Shown here: positions 55,145-64,000 of the stretch, one piece after another
Position numbering within the stretch: the first letter of the stretch is position 1
Layout: each line of letters begins with the position of its first letter
From: Variovorax paradoxus
GTDB lineage: Bacteria; Pseudomonadota; Gammaproteobacteria; Burkholderiales; Burkholderiaceae_C
NCBI RefSeq assembly: GCF_018614915.1
Contig: NZ_JAGGNU010000052.1
Location: 62,001 to 126,000 of the forward strand
Direction of reading: 5' to 3'
DNA: 64,000 nt
Notes under the pieces: model-generated
What the model saw: the letters and a program-made list of their open reading frames with translations, nothing else
Told to the model about the DNA's origin: nothing
Database searches by the model: none
Made by a program: the position numbers and the translations under genes

Positions 55145-57061
55145 ATGCCCGTTCCATTCCAGCGCGTCTATCTCGAAAGTGCCGGCTACTTCATGCCGGG
55201 CGAGGCCGTCTCCAACGAGCACATGGATGCCTACATCGCGCCGCTCAACCGGATGTCGGAGCGCATCAAGCGGCGCATCCTGGCCGAGAACGGCATTCGG
55301 GAGCGTTACTACGCCATCGATGCCGAGGGCCGCACGGTGCATACCAACGCGCAGCTCGCGGCCGGCGCAATCCGCCACTGCCTGCAGCAGGGCGGGACGG
55401 AGCTGTCGCGCGTCTCGCTCCTGGCCAGCGGCTCCTCGGGCGGCGATGCGCTGATGCCGGGCTTTGCCAACATGATCCAGGGCGAACTGGCGGCGCCGCC
55501 GATGGAAACGCTATCGGTGCACGGCATCTGCGCAGCCGGCGTGTCGGCGATCCAGGCCGCGGCGCAGGGCGTGGAACTCGGAGCGCATCGCTCGGCGCTG
55601 GCAGTGGCGAGCGAGATGCCTTCGCGCCTGTTCAAGCGTTCGCGCTTTGCGGCACGGGGATACGACTGCGACTTCGACTCGCACTTCCTGCGCTGGATGC
55701 TGTCCGATGGCGCGGGCGCGCTGCTGCTGTCCAACGGCGCACCGGCGCTGGCCGGTGCATCGGGCGTGCGCTTGCGGCTCAAGTGGATCCATCAGCGCGC
55801 CTTCTCGGGCGACTACCCTGTGTGCATGCAGCTCGGCCTGACCGAGGACCGCGCGCGCGGGCACCTGGACTTCGGCTCGTGGGGCGAGGCCGAGGCGGCG
55901 GGCGCGTTGTCGCTCAGACAGGACATCCGCCTTCTGCCGCACCTGTTCGACATCGGCATCCACGAATACGCGGGGCTGGTGCGCGAAGGCTGGGTCGACC
56001 CCTCGCGAGTCGACCACTTCCTGTGCCACTACTCGTCGGAGAAGTTCATCCCGGTGGTGGACGACCTGATGCACAAGGCCGGCCTCGCCATTCCGCGCGA
56101 GCGCTGGTACAGCAACCTGGCGTGGCGCGGCAACACCGGGGCCGCCTCGATCATGATCATGCTGGCCGAGTTCCTGCAGACCAAGGCCTTGAAAGCCGGC
56201 GAGCAGATCTTCTGCTACGTACCCGAGTCGGGCCGCTTCATGGCGGCGTACATGCTGTTCGAAGTCGAGGAGGCAGGCGCTGCCGCTGCCGCCCCGGCGC
56301 CCGTGGCATTCCGTGCAGAGACGCCGGTTGAAGCCGCAGCCGATGCCATCGCCCCGCCGCACGACCCCGCCGCCGCGCCCGAAGGCCTGGGCGAGCTGCT
56401 CACCGAGCTGGCCGCGATCTGGCACGACTACCGTTCGCGCGTCTGGCGCACGCCGCTGGTGCGGCAGATCCGCGAGCGCCGGTTTGCGCTCGCGGACTAC
56501 CTCAACTGGATGGAGAACTGGATCCCCCAGGTGCGCGAGGGCAGCAAGTGGATGCGCGAAGGCGCCGCTTCGCTGGCCGATCGCTACCAGGCGCTGGCGG
56601 CGCTGATCGGCGTGCATGCCGGCGAGGAGCAGGACGACTTCATGATCCTGTTCAACGACTACCGCAAGGCCGGCGGCAGCGTGGGAGAGATGGATGCGCT
56701 GCGGCGCAACCCCGGCGGCGAGGCGCTCAACGCCTACCTGCATGGGCTGGCCGCGACGCGCAACCCGATCGGCCTCCTGGGCGCCATCTACGTCATCGAG
56801 GGCACCGGGCAGCGCATCGTGCCGGCGTTGCTGCCGCTAATCAAGGCAGGGCTCAAGCTGCCGCCGGAGGCCTTCCGCTTCCTCGAGTACCACGGCCACA
56901 ACGACGAGAACCACCTCAACCGCTGGCTCGCCGCGGTCGAGATGGCGATGGCGCTGGACGACGAGGGCAGGGCGGCGCGCCAGATCGTCGAGACTGCGCG
57001 CCATACGGCGGCGCTCTACCTGATGCAGTTTCAGCACGTCACCGAACGAATGCACGCATGA
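55145..57061 (+). CDS. Ketoacyl synthase III fused to a haem-oxygenase-like (di-iron oxidase) domain
   Basis: A 638-residue fusion. Residues 1-375 are a FabH/KAS III-type condensing enzyme with a complete triad: Cys129 in VHGICAAG, His295 in FLCHYSSE and Asn330 in RGNTGAAS. A 40-residue Ala/Pro linker follows. Residues 415-638 are a helical haem-oxygenase-like domain of the iron-containing redox enzyme group; Glu457, His491, Glu494/495, Glu552, His583/585, Asp587 and His590 are candidate iron ligands. Known relatives of the second domain oxidise fatty or amino acids (for example UndA, which makes 1-alkenes). Joining chain condensation to a putative oxidase in one polypeptide suggests direct processing of a beta-keto product. 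Confidence 0.8.
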   Translation: MPVPFQRVYLESAGYFMPGEAVSNEHMDAYIAPLNRMSERIKRRILAENGIRERYYAIDAEGRTVHTNAQLAAGAIRHCLQQGGTELSRVSLLASGSSGGDALMPGFANMIQGELAAPPMETLSVHGICAAGVSAIQAAAQGVELGAHRSALAVASEMPSRLFKRSRFAARGYDCDFDSHFLRWMLSDGAGALLLSNGAPALAGASGVRLRLKWIHQRAFSGDYPVCMQLGLTEDRARGHLDFGSWGEAEAAGALSLRQDIRLLPHLFDIGIHEYAGLVREGWVDPSRVDHFLCHYSSEKFIPVVDDLMHKAGLAIPRERWYSNLAWRGNTGAASIMIMLAEFLQTKALKAGEQIFCYVPESGRFMAAYMLFEVEEAGAAAAAPAPVAFRAETPVEAAADAIAPPHDPAAAPEGLGELLTELAAIWHDYRSRVWRTPLVRQIRERRFALADYLNWMENWIPQVREGSKWMREGAASLADRYQALAALIGVHAGEEQDDFMILFNDYRKAGGSVGEMDALRRNPGGEALNAYLHGLAATRNPIGLLGAIYVIEGTGQRIVPALLPLIKAGLKLPPEAFRFLEYHGHNDENHLNRWLAAVEMAMALDDEGRAARQIVETARHTAALYLMQFQHVTERMHA

Positions 57062-57939
57062 ACACCACTCCCGACTTCCTGGCGCAGGCGCACGACCTGC
57101 GCGACCCGAGCCCCTGGCTGGCCCTCTATCTCGACCAGAGCACGCCCTTGCCCGACAAGGTGAAGGCGGCCTGGCTCGCCGATTCGAGCTCGGCCTCGCG
57201 CCAGTACTTGTTGCCCTTCCTGCGGCCGCTGGCGCGCGCGGCGATCGTGCTGCTCCAGGTGGTCAAGGTGTTCGTGCCGCGCAAGTGGTCGCATTCGCGG
57301 CTTCTGCATCGCCTGCTTGCCTGGGGGTTGAAGCGCTTCGTCTCGCCGGAGGCCAACTGGCTGATCCTGCGGCACTTTCACCTGGGTTCGCAGGTGCTGA
57401 ATTTCATCGGTGCCAATTCGCCGGTGCCGGTGGGCACCTCGCCGCTGGAGCCGGCCGACATCGGCGCGCTGAAGGAGGACATGTTCCTGCAGCACGACCT
57501 GAACCTGTTCAACTTCGTGATCCGGCTCAATCAGGCGCTGCGTGCGCAGGGCTTCCAGCTGCGCAAGGCGGAGCAGGTCGATTTCTCGATGATCCGCGAG
57601 CCCGCCCTGCGCATCGAAGACATGCCGCACGGCAGGCTCAACTTCCTCGACCTGCAAAGCGCCATCGAGCTGTTCACGCCGCTCTACCAGCTCATGCTGA
57701 CCGACAACGACTTCTGGCGTGCCGCCAATTCGCTCCAGCTCGACGAGACCATCGGCATCTACGCCGCCACCGTGCTGGGTGCGCCCGAGCACCTGATCCT
57801 GGTGAACAACAAGCATCCGCTGGTGCCGCTGTCGACCCTGCGGGCGGGGCACCGGCTGGTGATCCATGGCTTGTCCACCGAGATGCTGCACAGCCTGTTG
57901 ATGAAGTTCCGCGACGGGCGGGCCGGTGCTCCCTTGTAA
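57058..57939 (+). CDS. Unrecognised 293-residue helical protein of the lipid operon
   Basis: No family is recognised with confidence. The protein is mostly helical, with one hydrophobic basic segment (about 51-77, LLPFLRPLARAAIVLLQVVK). Later helices carry repeated acidic and histidine residues (EANWLILRHFHLGSQ, EDMFLQHDLNLFNF, LDLQSAIELFTPLY), compatible with metal or membrane binding but not diagnostic. Its ATG overlaps the fusion-gene stop (ATGA), so the two are co-translated and it is probably part of the same pathway. Confidence 0.8.
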   Translation: MNTTPDFLAQAHDLRDPSPWLALYLDQSTPLPDKVKAAWLADSSSASRQYLLPFLRPLARAAIVLLQVVKVFVPRKWSHSRLLHRLLAWGLKRFVSPEANWLILRHFHLGSQVLNFIGANSPVPVGTSPLEPADIGALKEDMFLQHDLNLFNFVIRLNQALRAQGFQLRKAEQVDFSMIREPALRIEDMPHGRLNFLDLQSAIELFTPLYQLMLTDNDFWRAANSLQLDETIGIYAATVLGAPEHLILVNNKHPLVPLSTLRAGHRLVIHGLSTEMLHSLLMKFRDGRAGAPL

Positions 57940-57967
57940 TTCGGCGCCGACACCCCAGATGCGGCCC

Positions 57968-58321
57968 ATGAACGCTACCAAGACTCCGTCGCCCAAGACC
58001 GACCTGGCGGTGACACACGTGCTGGCCCAGCTCCTCGAGCGACTCGAGCACAGCGCCGTGCCAGTGGGCGCCGAGCAGTACCGATCGGTCGTGATGCACC
58101 TGGTGGACGAGTTCCGCGATGTCGAACCCGGCGCCAAGCTCGGGCAGCTGCTGGACGCCTATCCGGCCGCCGCCGAGGTGTACGAGAACCTCAATTACCA
58201 GCATGCCGGCTTGTGCCGCTCCGGGCTGGACAGCTCGCTGGCCGCCGAACTGGCCGCCAAGGATGCGATCGCGCGCATCATGCGCCGCCCCGAACCGGAT
58301 GCCGCCCATGGCCAAGGCTGA
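57968..58321 (+). CDS. Small helical hypothetical protein
   Basis: A 117-residue protein. Its central helical part (VTHVLAQLLERLEHSAVPVG onward) has no signal peptide and no recognised domain, and contains DEFRDVEPGAKLGQLLDAYPAAAEVYENLN. ATG 57968 or 57959 could be the start. It lies 28 bases after the previous gene and overlaps the next by 14 bases, so it is likely in the same transcript. Function unknown. Confidence 0.65.
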   Translation: MNATKTPSPKTDLAVTHVLAQLLERLEHSAVPVGAEQYRSVVMHLVDEFRDVEPGAKLGQLLDAYPAAAEVYENLNYQHAGLCRSGLDSSLAAELAAKDAIARIMRRPEPDAAHGQG

Positions 58322-58556
58322 GGTCAAGACCGCCGTCGTAGCGGACGGCTTGCGCTACAAGGCCAAGGCGCCGGGCTCCCCGTTCCGCGCCTCGGCCTCG
58401 TTCAGCGGTGCAACCATGTCCTGCTTCATGTGCGGCAAGCACCGCGTGCGCTCCCAGATGCGGACCCGGCAGCTGCTGGGCAAGTCGCAAACCGTCTGCG
58501 CGCCCTCGTGCAAGGCACTGGATGAACTGGTGGATGGTGACGGCGCTGCGACGTAG
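58308..58556 (+). CDS. Small Cys-rich (zinc-ribbon-like) hypothetical protein
   Basis: An 82-residue basic protein with SCFMCGKHRVRS and, about 20 residues on, VCAPSCKAL. The C-x2-C...C-x3-C spacing could hold one zinc ion. The basic character suggests nucleic-acid or ribosome binding, but this is inference. It overlaps the preceding small gene by 14 bases and ends the operon. Confidence 0.65.
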   Translation: MAKAEVKTAVVADGLRYKAKAPGSPFRASASFSGATMSCFMCGKHRVRSQMRTRQLLGKSQTVCAPSCKALDELVDGDGAAT

Positions 58557-58566
58557 TTGACGAATT

Positions 58567-58586
58567 CGATTTGCCTCTGCAAATCG
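58567..58586. repeat. 8-bp inverted repeat after the lipid operon
   Basis: CGATTTGC-CTCT-GCAAATCG is a perfect stem of eight pairs with a four-base loop, 11 bases past the stop at 58556. There is no T-run, so it is either a weak terminator or a binding site. Confidence 0.45.
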
Positions 58587-58626
58587 GCTACCAAAGCGGC
58601 TAATTTCGATCTACAGTTGGAAACAA

Positions 58627-58677
58627 TTGATGCAATTATTTGCGTCAATACCTAAGTTCTCATTGATGGTCGATCAA
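58627..58677. promoter_or_regulatory. Two TTGA-type inverted repeats, operator-like
   Basis: 58627-58648 has 10-base arms (TTGATGCAAT and TTTGCGTCAA, 8 of 10 pairs) with a two-base centre. 58663-58677 is TTGAT-GGTCG-ATCAA. Both lie in an AT-rich stretch that stands out from the GC-rich surroundings, 45-95 bases before the gene at 58722. Confidence 0.4.
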
Positions 58678-58721
58678 ATGATCCCGCTTAAAACCATTGT
58701 TTTCTGTTGGTCGGAGCGCGC

Positions 58722-59291
58722 ATGAGCAGGCCTGCCCGCCACGTCATCATGCAGGTCGTCAAGCGCTCGGGGGGCGCCACGCACCATGTCGAATTCAGCA
58801 TGGACGACAACTTCGCCGAACGCCTGCGGCAGCTGCGCTCGCTGGTGCCGCCGCTGAACACCTTGAACAAGCAGCGCGACCTCGTGATCGACAAGGTGCG
58901 CGTCCGTCTGCCCACCGCCGTGTGGCGCTGCGGGGGCGATATCGACAGCCAGGTCGACGGCTCCTGCATCGTCATTGCCGCAGAGGGCTTCTTCAATTGC
59001 GGCGGCAAGGACCGGAAGACCAAGGAGAAGCTGGTTACCTATACCTTCCCGATCGCGCGCCTGATCGAATTGCATGCCGAGCGGCCCGCCGGCGAAACCT
59101 TCTACATCCGCGACGGCATCTTCACCAATGACGAGCCCGCCAACTCCGCGGCCGGCCGCTGGGTGGCGTCGCTGCACGAGCTGGAAGAGATGCGCATGCC
59201 CGATGCGCCCTCGGACTTCGACACGCTCCAGGGCGTGCCGTTGCGCACCGCGCAGGGCGGCTTGCCCTCGCACGACCTCAGCCTGAACTGA
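58722..59291 (+). CDS. Hypothetical protein
   Basis: A 189-residue soluble protein of mixed alpha/beta character with no signal peptide or recognised domain. Features are VHVRLP-like strands (VIDKVRVRLPTAVWRCGGD), two cysteines (WRCGG and FFNCGGKDRK) and an acidic C-terminus. GGAG precedes ATG 58722, and the AT-rich region upstream has operator-like inverted repeats, so it is probably a separately regulated gene. It is convergent with the pyrophosphatase gene. Function unknown. Confidence 0.7.
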   Translation: MSRPARHVIMQVVKRSGGATHHVEFSMDDNFAERLRQLRSLVPPLNTLNKQRDLVIDKVRVRLPTAVWRCGGDIDSQVDGSCIVIAAEGFFNCGGKDRKTKEKLVTYTFPIARLIELHAERPAGETFYIRDGIFTNDEPANSAAGRWVASLHELEEMRMPDAPSDFDTLQGVPLRTAQGGLPSHDLSLN

Positions 59292-59295
59292 GCGC

Positions 59296-59313
59296 CGGCG
59301 GCGCGCGCCGCCG
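59296..59313. terminator. GC palindrome between convergent genes
   Basis: CGGCGGCGCGCGCCGCCG is an 18-base perfect palindrome in the 28-base gap between convergent stops. It lacks a T-run, so a terminator role for either side is only suggested. Confidence 0.35.
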
Positions 59314-59319
59314 TACTCC

Positions 59320-61809
<2,490 letters not shown>

Positions 61810-62067
61810 GCCTTGCTTCTCCATTCGTTCGTTGTGACGTTGTGGAGACGGAAGCACCTAGCCCTGTGCGCAACGCGTACGGGTGAGTGCTTCCGCCGCG
61901 TTGCTTCCTCGAAGCCCCGTGGCCTTCAAAAAAGCCGGGGCCGATTGGCCAACGCGGCCAATTTACAGGCAAATGTCGGGTTTCGTGCGACTGGCCGGTG
62001 ACACGGAAAGTAAACTTCGGGTTTGTCCCCATCCCGCTAGCACTTTCAACTACTCCAAGACAGATCT

Positions 62068-62595
62068 ATGTCCCTCGGCCAAGTCTCCCCCGGCAAAGAC
62101 GCTCCTGAAGCCTTTAACGTCGTCATCGAAATCCCGATGAACGCCGATCCGATCAAGTACGAAGTCGACAAGGAATCGGGCGCAATCTTCGTCGACCGCT
62201 TCATGACGACCGCGATGCACTATCCGACCAACTACGGCTACGTGCCGCAGACGCTCTCGGGCGACGGCGATCCGGTCGACGTGCTGGTCATCACCCCCTG
62301 GGCACTGGTGCCGGGCGTGGTGGTGCCGTGCCGGCCGATCGGCATCCTGATGATGGAAGACGAGGCCGGCGTCGACGGCAAGGTGCTGGCCGTGCCCACC
62401 GACAAGGTGCTGCCGATCTACAGCCACTGGAAGAAGGTCGAAGACGTGAACCCGATGCGCCTGAAGGCCATCACGCACTTCTTCGAGCACTACAAGGATC
62501 TCGAAGCCGGCAAGTGGGTCAAGGTGCTGGGCTGGGAAGGCATCGACGCGGCCAAGAAGGAAATCGTGGACGGCATCGCCAACTACAAGAAGTAG
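62068..62595 (+). CDS. ppa: Inorganic pyrophosphatase (family I, soluble)
   Basis: A 175-residue cytosolic hexameric enzyme, PPi to 2 Pi. The active-site residues are present: IKYEVDKESGAIFVDR, HYPTNYGYVP, the DGDPVDVLV metal-binding signature and HFFEHYKDLE. It is divergent from hppA with 258 bases between, giving the cell both a dissipative and an energy-conserving route for PPi. A 7-bp hairpin follows the stop. Confidence 0.97.
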   Translation: MSLGQVSPGKDAPEAFNVVIEIPMNADPIKYEVDKESGAIFVDRFMTTAMHYPTNYGYVPQTLSGDGDPVDVLVITPWALVPGVVVPCRPIGILMMEDEAGVDGKVLAVPTDKVLPIYSHWKKVEDVNPMRLKAITHFFEHYKDLEAGKWVKVLGWEGIDAAKKEIVDGIANYKK

Positions 62596-62603
62596 CCACG
62601 GAA

Positions 62604-62623
62604 GCGCCCGCGTCGCCGGGCGC
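62604..62623. terminator. Hairpin between convergent ppa and receptor gene
   Basis: GCGCCCG-CGTCGC-CGGGCGC forms a 7-bp stem with a six-base loop in the 28-base gap between convergent stops. No T-run follows on either strand. Confidence 0.45.
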
Positions 62624-63595
62624 TCATTCGGCGGCGATCCCTGCCCGATGGGCCAGGGCGCGGTAGCGCGAGATCTCCGATTCCATCAGGCTGCGGAAGG
62701 GTGCCGCGCCGATCATCACGGGCTCCATGCCCTGTGCGCGCAGCTGGTCCTGGACGGCCGGGTCAGCCATGGTGGCGCTCACCTCCGCGACCAGCCGCTG
62801 CATGACCGGTGCCGGCGTGCCGGTCGGTGCCGCGAAGCCGTACCAGGCGTCGAAGGTGGCGTCCGGCATCTTGAGTTCGGCCATGGTCGGCACGTTCGGC
62901 AGCATGCTCGAACGCGTCGAGCCCACGACGGCGAGCGCGCGCAGCTTGCCCGAGCGCACATGCGGTGCGACGGCGGCCACCGTGTCGATGCCCATCTCGA
63001 TCTCGCCGCCGATCAGGGCCATCGCGGCCTGGCTGCTGCCCTTGTAGGGCACGTCCTGGAGCTTGACGCCCGCTGCCATCGCGAACAGCTCGCCGGCCAG
63101 ATGCGGGCCCGAGCCGCTGCCGAAGGTGGCGTAGCGGATGCCCTGGGGCTTGGCCCTGGCGGCAGCCGCGAGTTCCGTCGCGCTGTGCCAGGGCGACGCC
63201 GCATTGACCACCAGCACCAATGGCGCCTTCGCGATGATCGCTACCGGCGCCAGGTCCTTCAGCGGGTCGTAAGGCAGCTTCGCGCGCAGCGCGGGATTCA
63301 CGCTGTAGGTGGAGGAGCCCGAGACCAGCAGCGTGTAGCCATCCGGCAGCGCCTTGGCGACCGCATCGGTGCCGATGAGGGTCGCGGCACCGGGCTTGTT
63401 GTCGATCACCACCGGCTGGCCGAGCCGCTGCGACAGCTTCTGGCCCAGCGCGCGCGCCACGATGTCGGTCCCGCCGCCCGGCGGAAACGGCACGACCAGC
63501 TTGATGGCCTTGGCAGGCCAGGCATCGGCGGCCTGGGCCAGGCCGGCCGCGGCCGTGAACGTGAGGGCGACAAGGAGATGGGCGAGTTGCTTCAT
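62624..63595 (-). CDS. Tripartite tricarboxylate transporter receptor (Bug family)
   Basis: A 323-residue periplasmic binding protein with signal peptide (about 1-22, ending AAGLAQA). Bug-family motifs are WPAKAIKLVVPFPPGGGTDIVAR, VVIDNKPGAATLIGTD and DVPYKGSSQAAMALIGGEIEMGI. Such proteins bind carboxylates or amides and are very numerous in this family of bacteria; the ligand is unknown. The ATG overlaps the stop of the upstream M20 peptidase gene (ATGA), so it may import that enzyme's substrate. Confidence 0.92.
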   Translation of the reverse strand: MKQLAHLLVALTFTAAAGLAQAADAWPAKAIKLVVPFPPGGGTDIVARALGQKLSQRLGQPVVIDNKPGAATLIGTDAVAKALPDGYTLLVSGSSTYSVNPALRAKLPYDPLKDLAPVAIIAKAPLVLVVNAASPWHSATELAAAARAKPQGIRYATFGSGSGPHLAGELFAMAAGVKLQDVPYKGSSQAAMALIGGEIEMGIDTVAAVAPHVRSGKLRALAVVGSTRSSMLPNVPTMAELKMPDATFDAWYGFAAPTGTPAPVMQRLVAEVSATMADPAVQDQLRAQGMEPVMIGAAPFRSLMESEISRYRALAHRAGIAAE

Positions 63596-64000
63596 GCGAT
63601 TCTCTGGTGGGATGACGTAGCGATCGATCCGGCCCGCCATGGCGTGTTCGCCGCGGCATCGCCGAGATCCCAGTAAAGGCCGGCCATGATCTGCAGGCCC
63701 TCGCGGGCCAGCGGTGCCAGCAGGTGTTCGTTGGGCGCGTGCTGCGCACAGGCCGGGTAGGAGTGCGGCACCCACAAGGTGGGCAGGCCCAGGAGATCGG
63801 CGAAGACGTCGTTGGGCAAGGAGCCGGCGAGATTCGGCAGGAGGTCGGGGCGCTGGCCCGTGCTCTCCTCGATGGAGCGCTGCGCCCAGCCGACCCAGGG
63901 GTTGGCCAGATCCAGGCGCGTCGCTGCGCCTTCGAGCGTGACCTGCACCTCGGCCTGCCCGAATCCGTGCGCGGCCAGATGGGCGCGCACGATGGATGCG
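63592..64000 (-). CDS. M20-family metallopeptidase, C-terminal part (runs off right edge)
   Basis: The visible 136 codons carry the C-terminal end of an M20 (ArgE/DapE/CPDA2-type) amidohydrolase: LPNLAGSLPNDVFADLLGLPTLWVPHSY, then ACAQHAPNEHLLAPLAREGLQIMAGLYWDLG, with the metal-binding His in QHAPNEH. The start is beyond base 64000. Co-translated with the Bug receptor downstream. Confidence 0.82.
   Translation of the reverse strand, partial: ASIVRAHLAAHGFGQAEVQVTLEGAATRLDLANPWVGWAQRSIEESTGQRPDLLPNLAGSLPNDVFADLLGLPTLWVPHSYPACAQHAPNEHLLAPLAREGLQIMAGLYWDLGDAAANTPWRAGSIATSSHQRIA

Noticed and set aside
62604..62623. Strong bidirectional terminator between ppa and the Bug receptor
   Set aside because: The 7-bp hairpin is real but no T-run follows on either strand, so it is listed only as a low-confidence hairpin.

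Overview
This is a high-GC chromosomal segment from a betaproteobacterium, most likely a Comamonadaceae member of the Variovorax/Acidovorax type. The inference rests on gene order (trxA-rho, addB-addA, ppk-sixA-ppx beside pst-pho, gloB-mltD next to a methyltransferase-rnhA pair, dnaX-ybaB-recR) and on the many short ATGA or TTGA gene overlaps. Nearly all of it is dense core genome. There is no prophage, CRISPR array, rRNA operon or intact insertion sequence. Accessory or decayed patches lie at the left edge (1-690) and at 48.75-49.73 kb.

Layout. 1-766: the end of an unrecognised partial gene, a tRNA-like 3' half with its own terminator, and tRNA-Pro(TGG). 0.8-3.3 kb: a Nu-class glutathione transferase and a cNMP-domain/thioredoxin-reductase-like flavoprotein. 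3.4-15.4 kb: a phosphate block with an OlsB-like N-acyltransferase, ppk (frameshifted), sixA, ppx, pstSCAB, phoU, phoB and phoR. Pho-box-like sites stand in front of the acyltransferase, ppk, ppx and pstS, so phosphate uptake, polyphosphate metabolism and probably phosphorus-free membrane lipid synthesis look like one PhoB regulon. 15.4-21.8 kb: a MATE exporter, a GT39-like membrane protein, rpmE2, a Gfo/Idh/MocA oxidoreductase, rho and trxA. 21.9-29 kb: AddB/AddA recombination nuclease-helicase and an HI0933-type flavoprotein. 29-33.9 kb: SRP RNA, an astacin-like metalloprotease, dnaX with an A9 slippage run, ybaB, recR and a MAPEG protein. 34-36.7 kb: a NitT/TauT-type ABC importer. 36.8-43.5 kb: mltD, a degenerate gloB, a methyltransferase, rnhA, a cNMP-binding protein, then moaA-mobA-moeA. 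43.6-48.8 kb: an SDR enzyme and a two-gene signalling operon (REC-PP2C-STAS protein plus a REC-PAS-kinase-REC-Hpt hybrid kinase).

48.75-49.73 kb is a small gene graveyard. It holds C-terminal stumps of a tricarboxylate-binding receptor, a phospholipase-D-like enzyme and a ZIP metal transporter, packed around a vapB antitoxin with a truncated vapC. An aldehyde dehydrogenase and an exported peroxiredoxin follow.

51.9-58.6 kb is the most novel part. It is one tight operon with a cardiolipin-synthase-like lipoprotein, a sterol-desaturase/hydroxylase-family protein, a fatty acid desaturase, a ketoacyl synthase III fused to a haem-oxygenase-like (probably di-iron) domain, an unrecognised 293-residue helical protein and two small hypothetical proteins. 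I read it as an undescribed lipid or fatty-acid-derived metabolite pathway. 59.3-62.6 kb carries a proton-pumping pyrophosphatase with an OmpA-like C-terminal domain, divergent from soluble pyrophosphatase ppa. The window closes with a Bug-type periplasmic receptor and a partial M20 peptidase.
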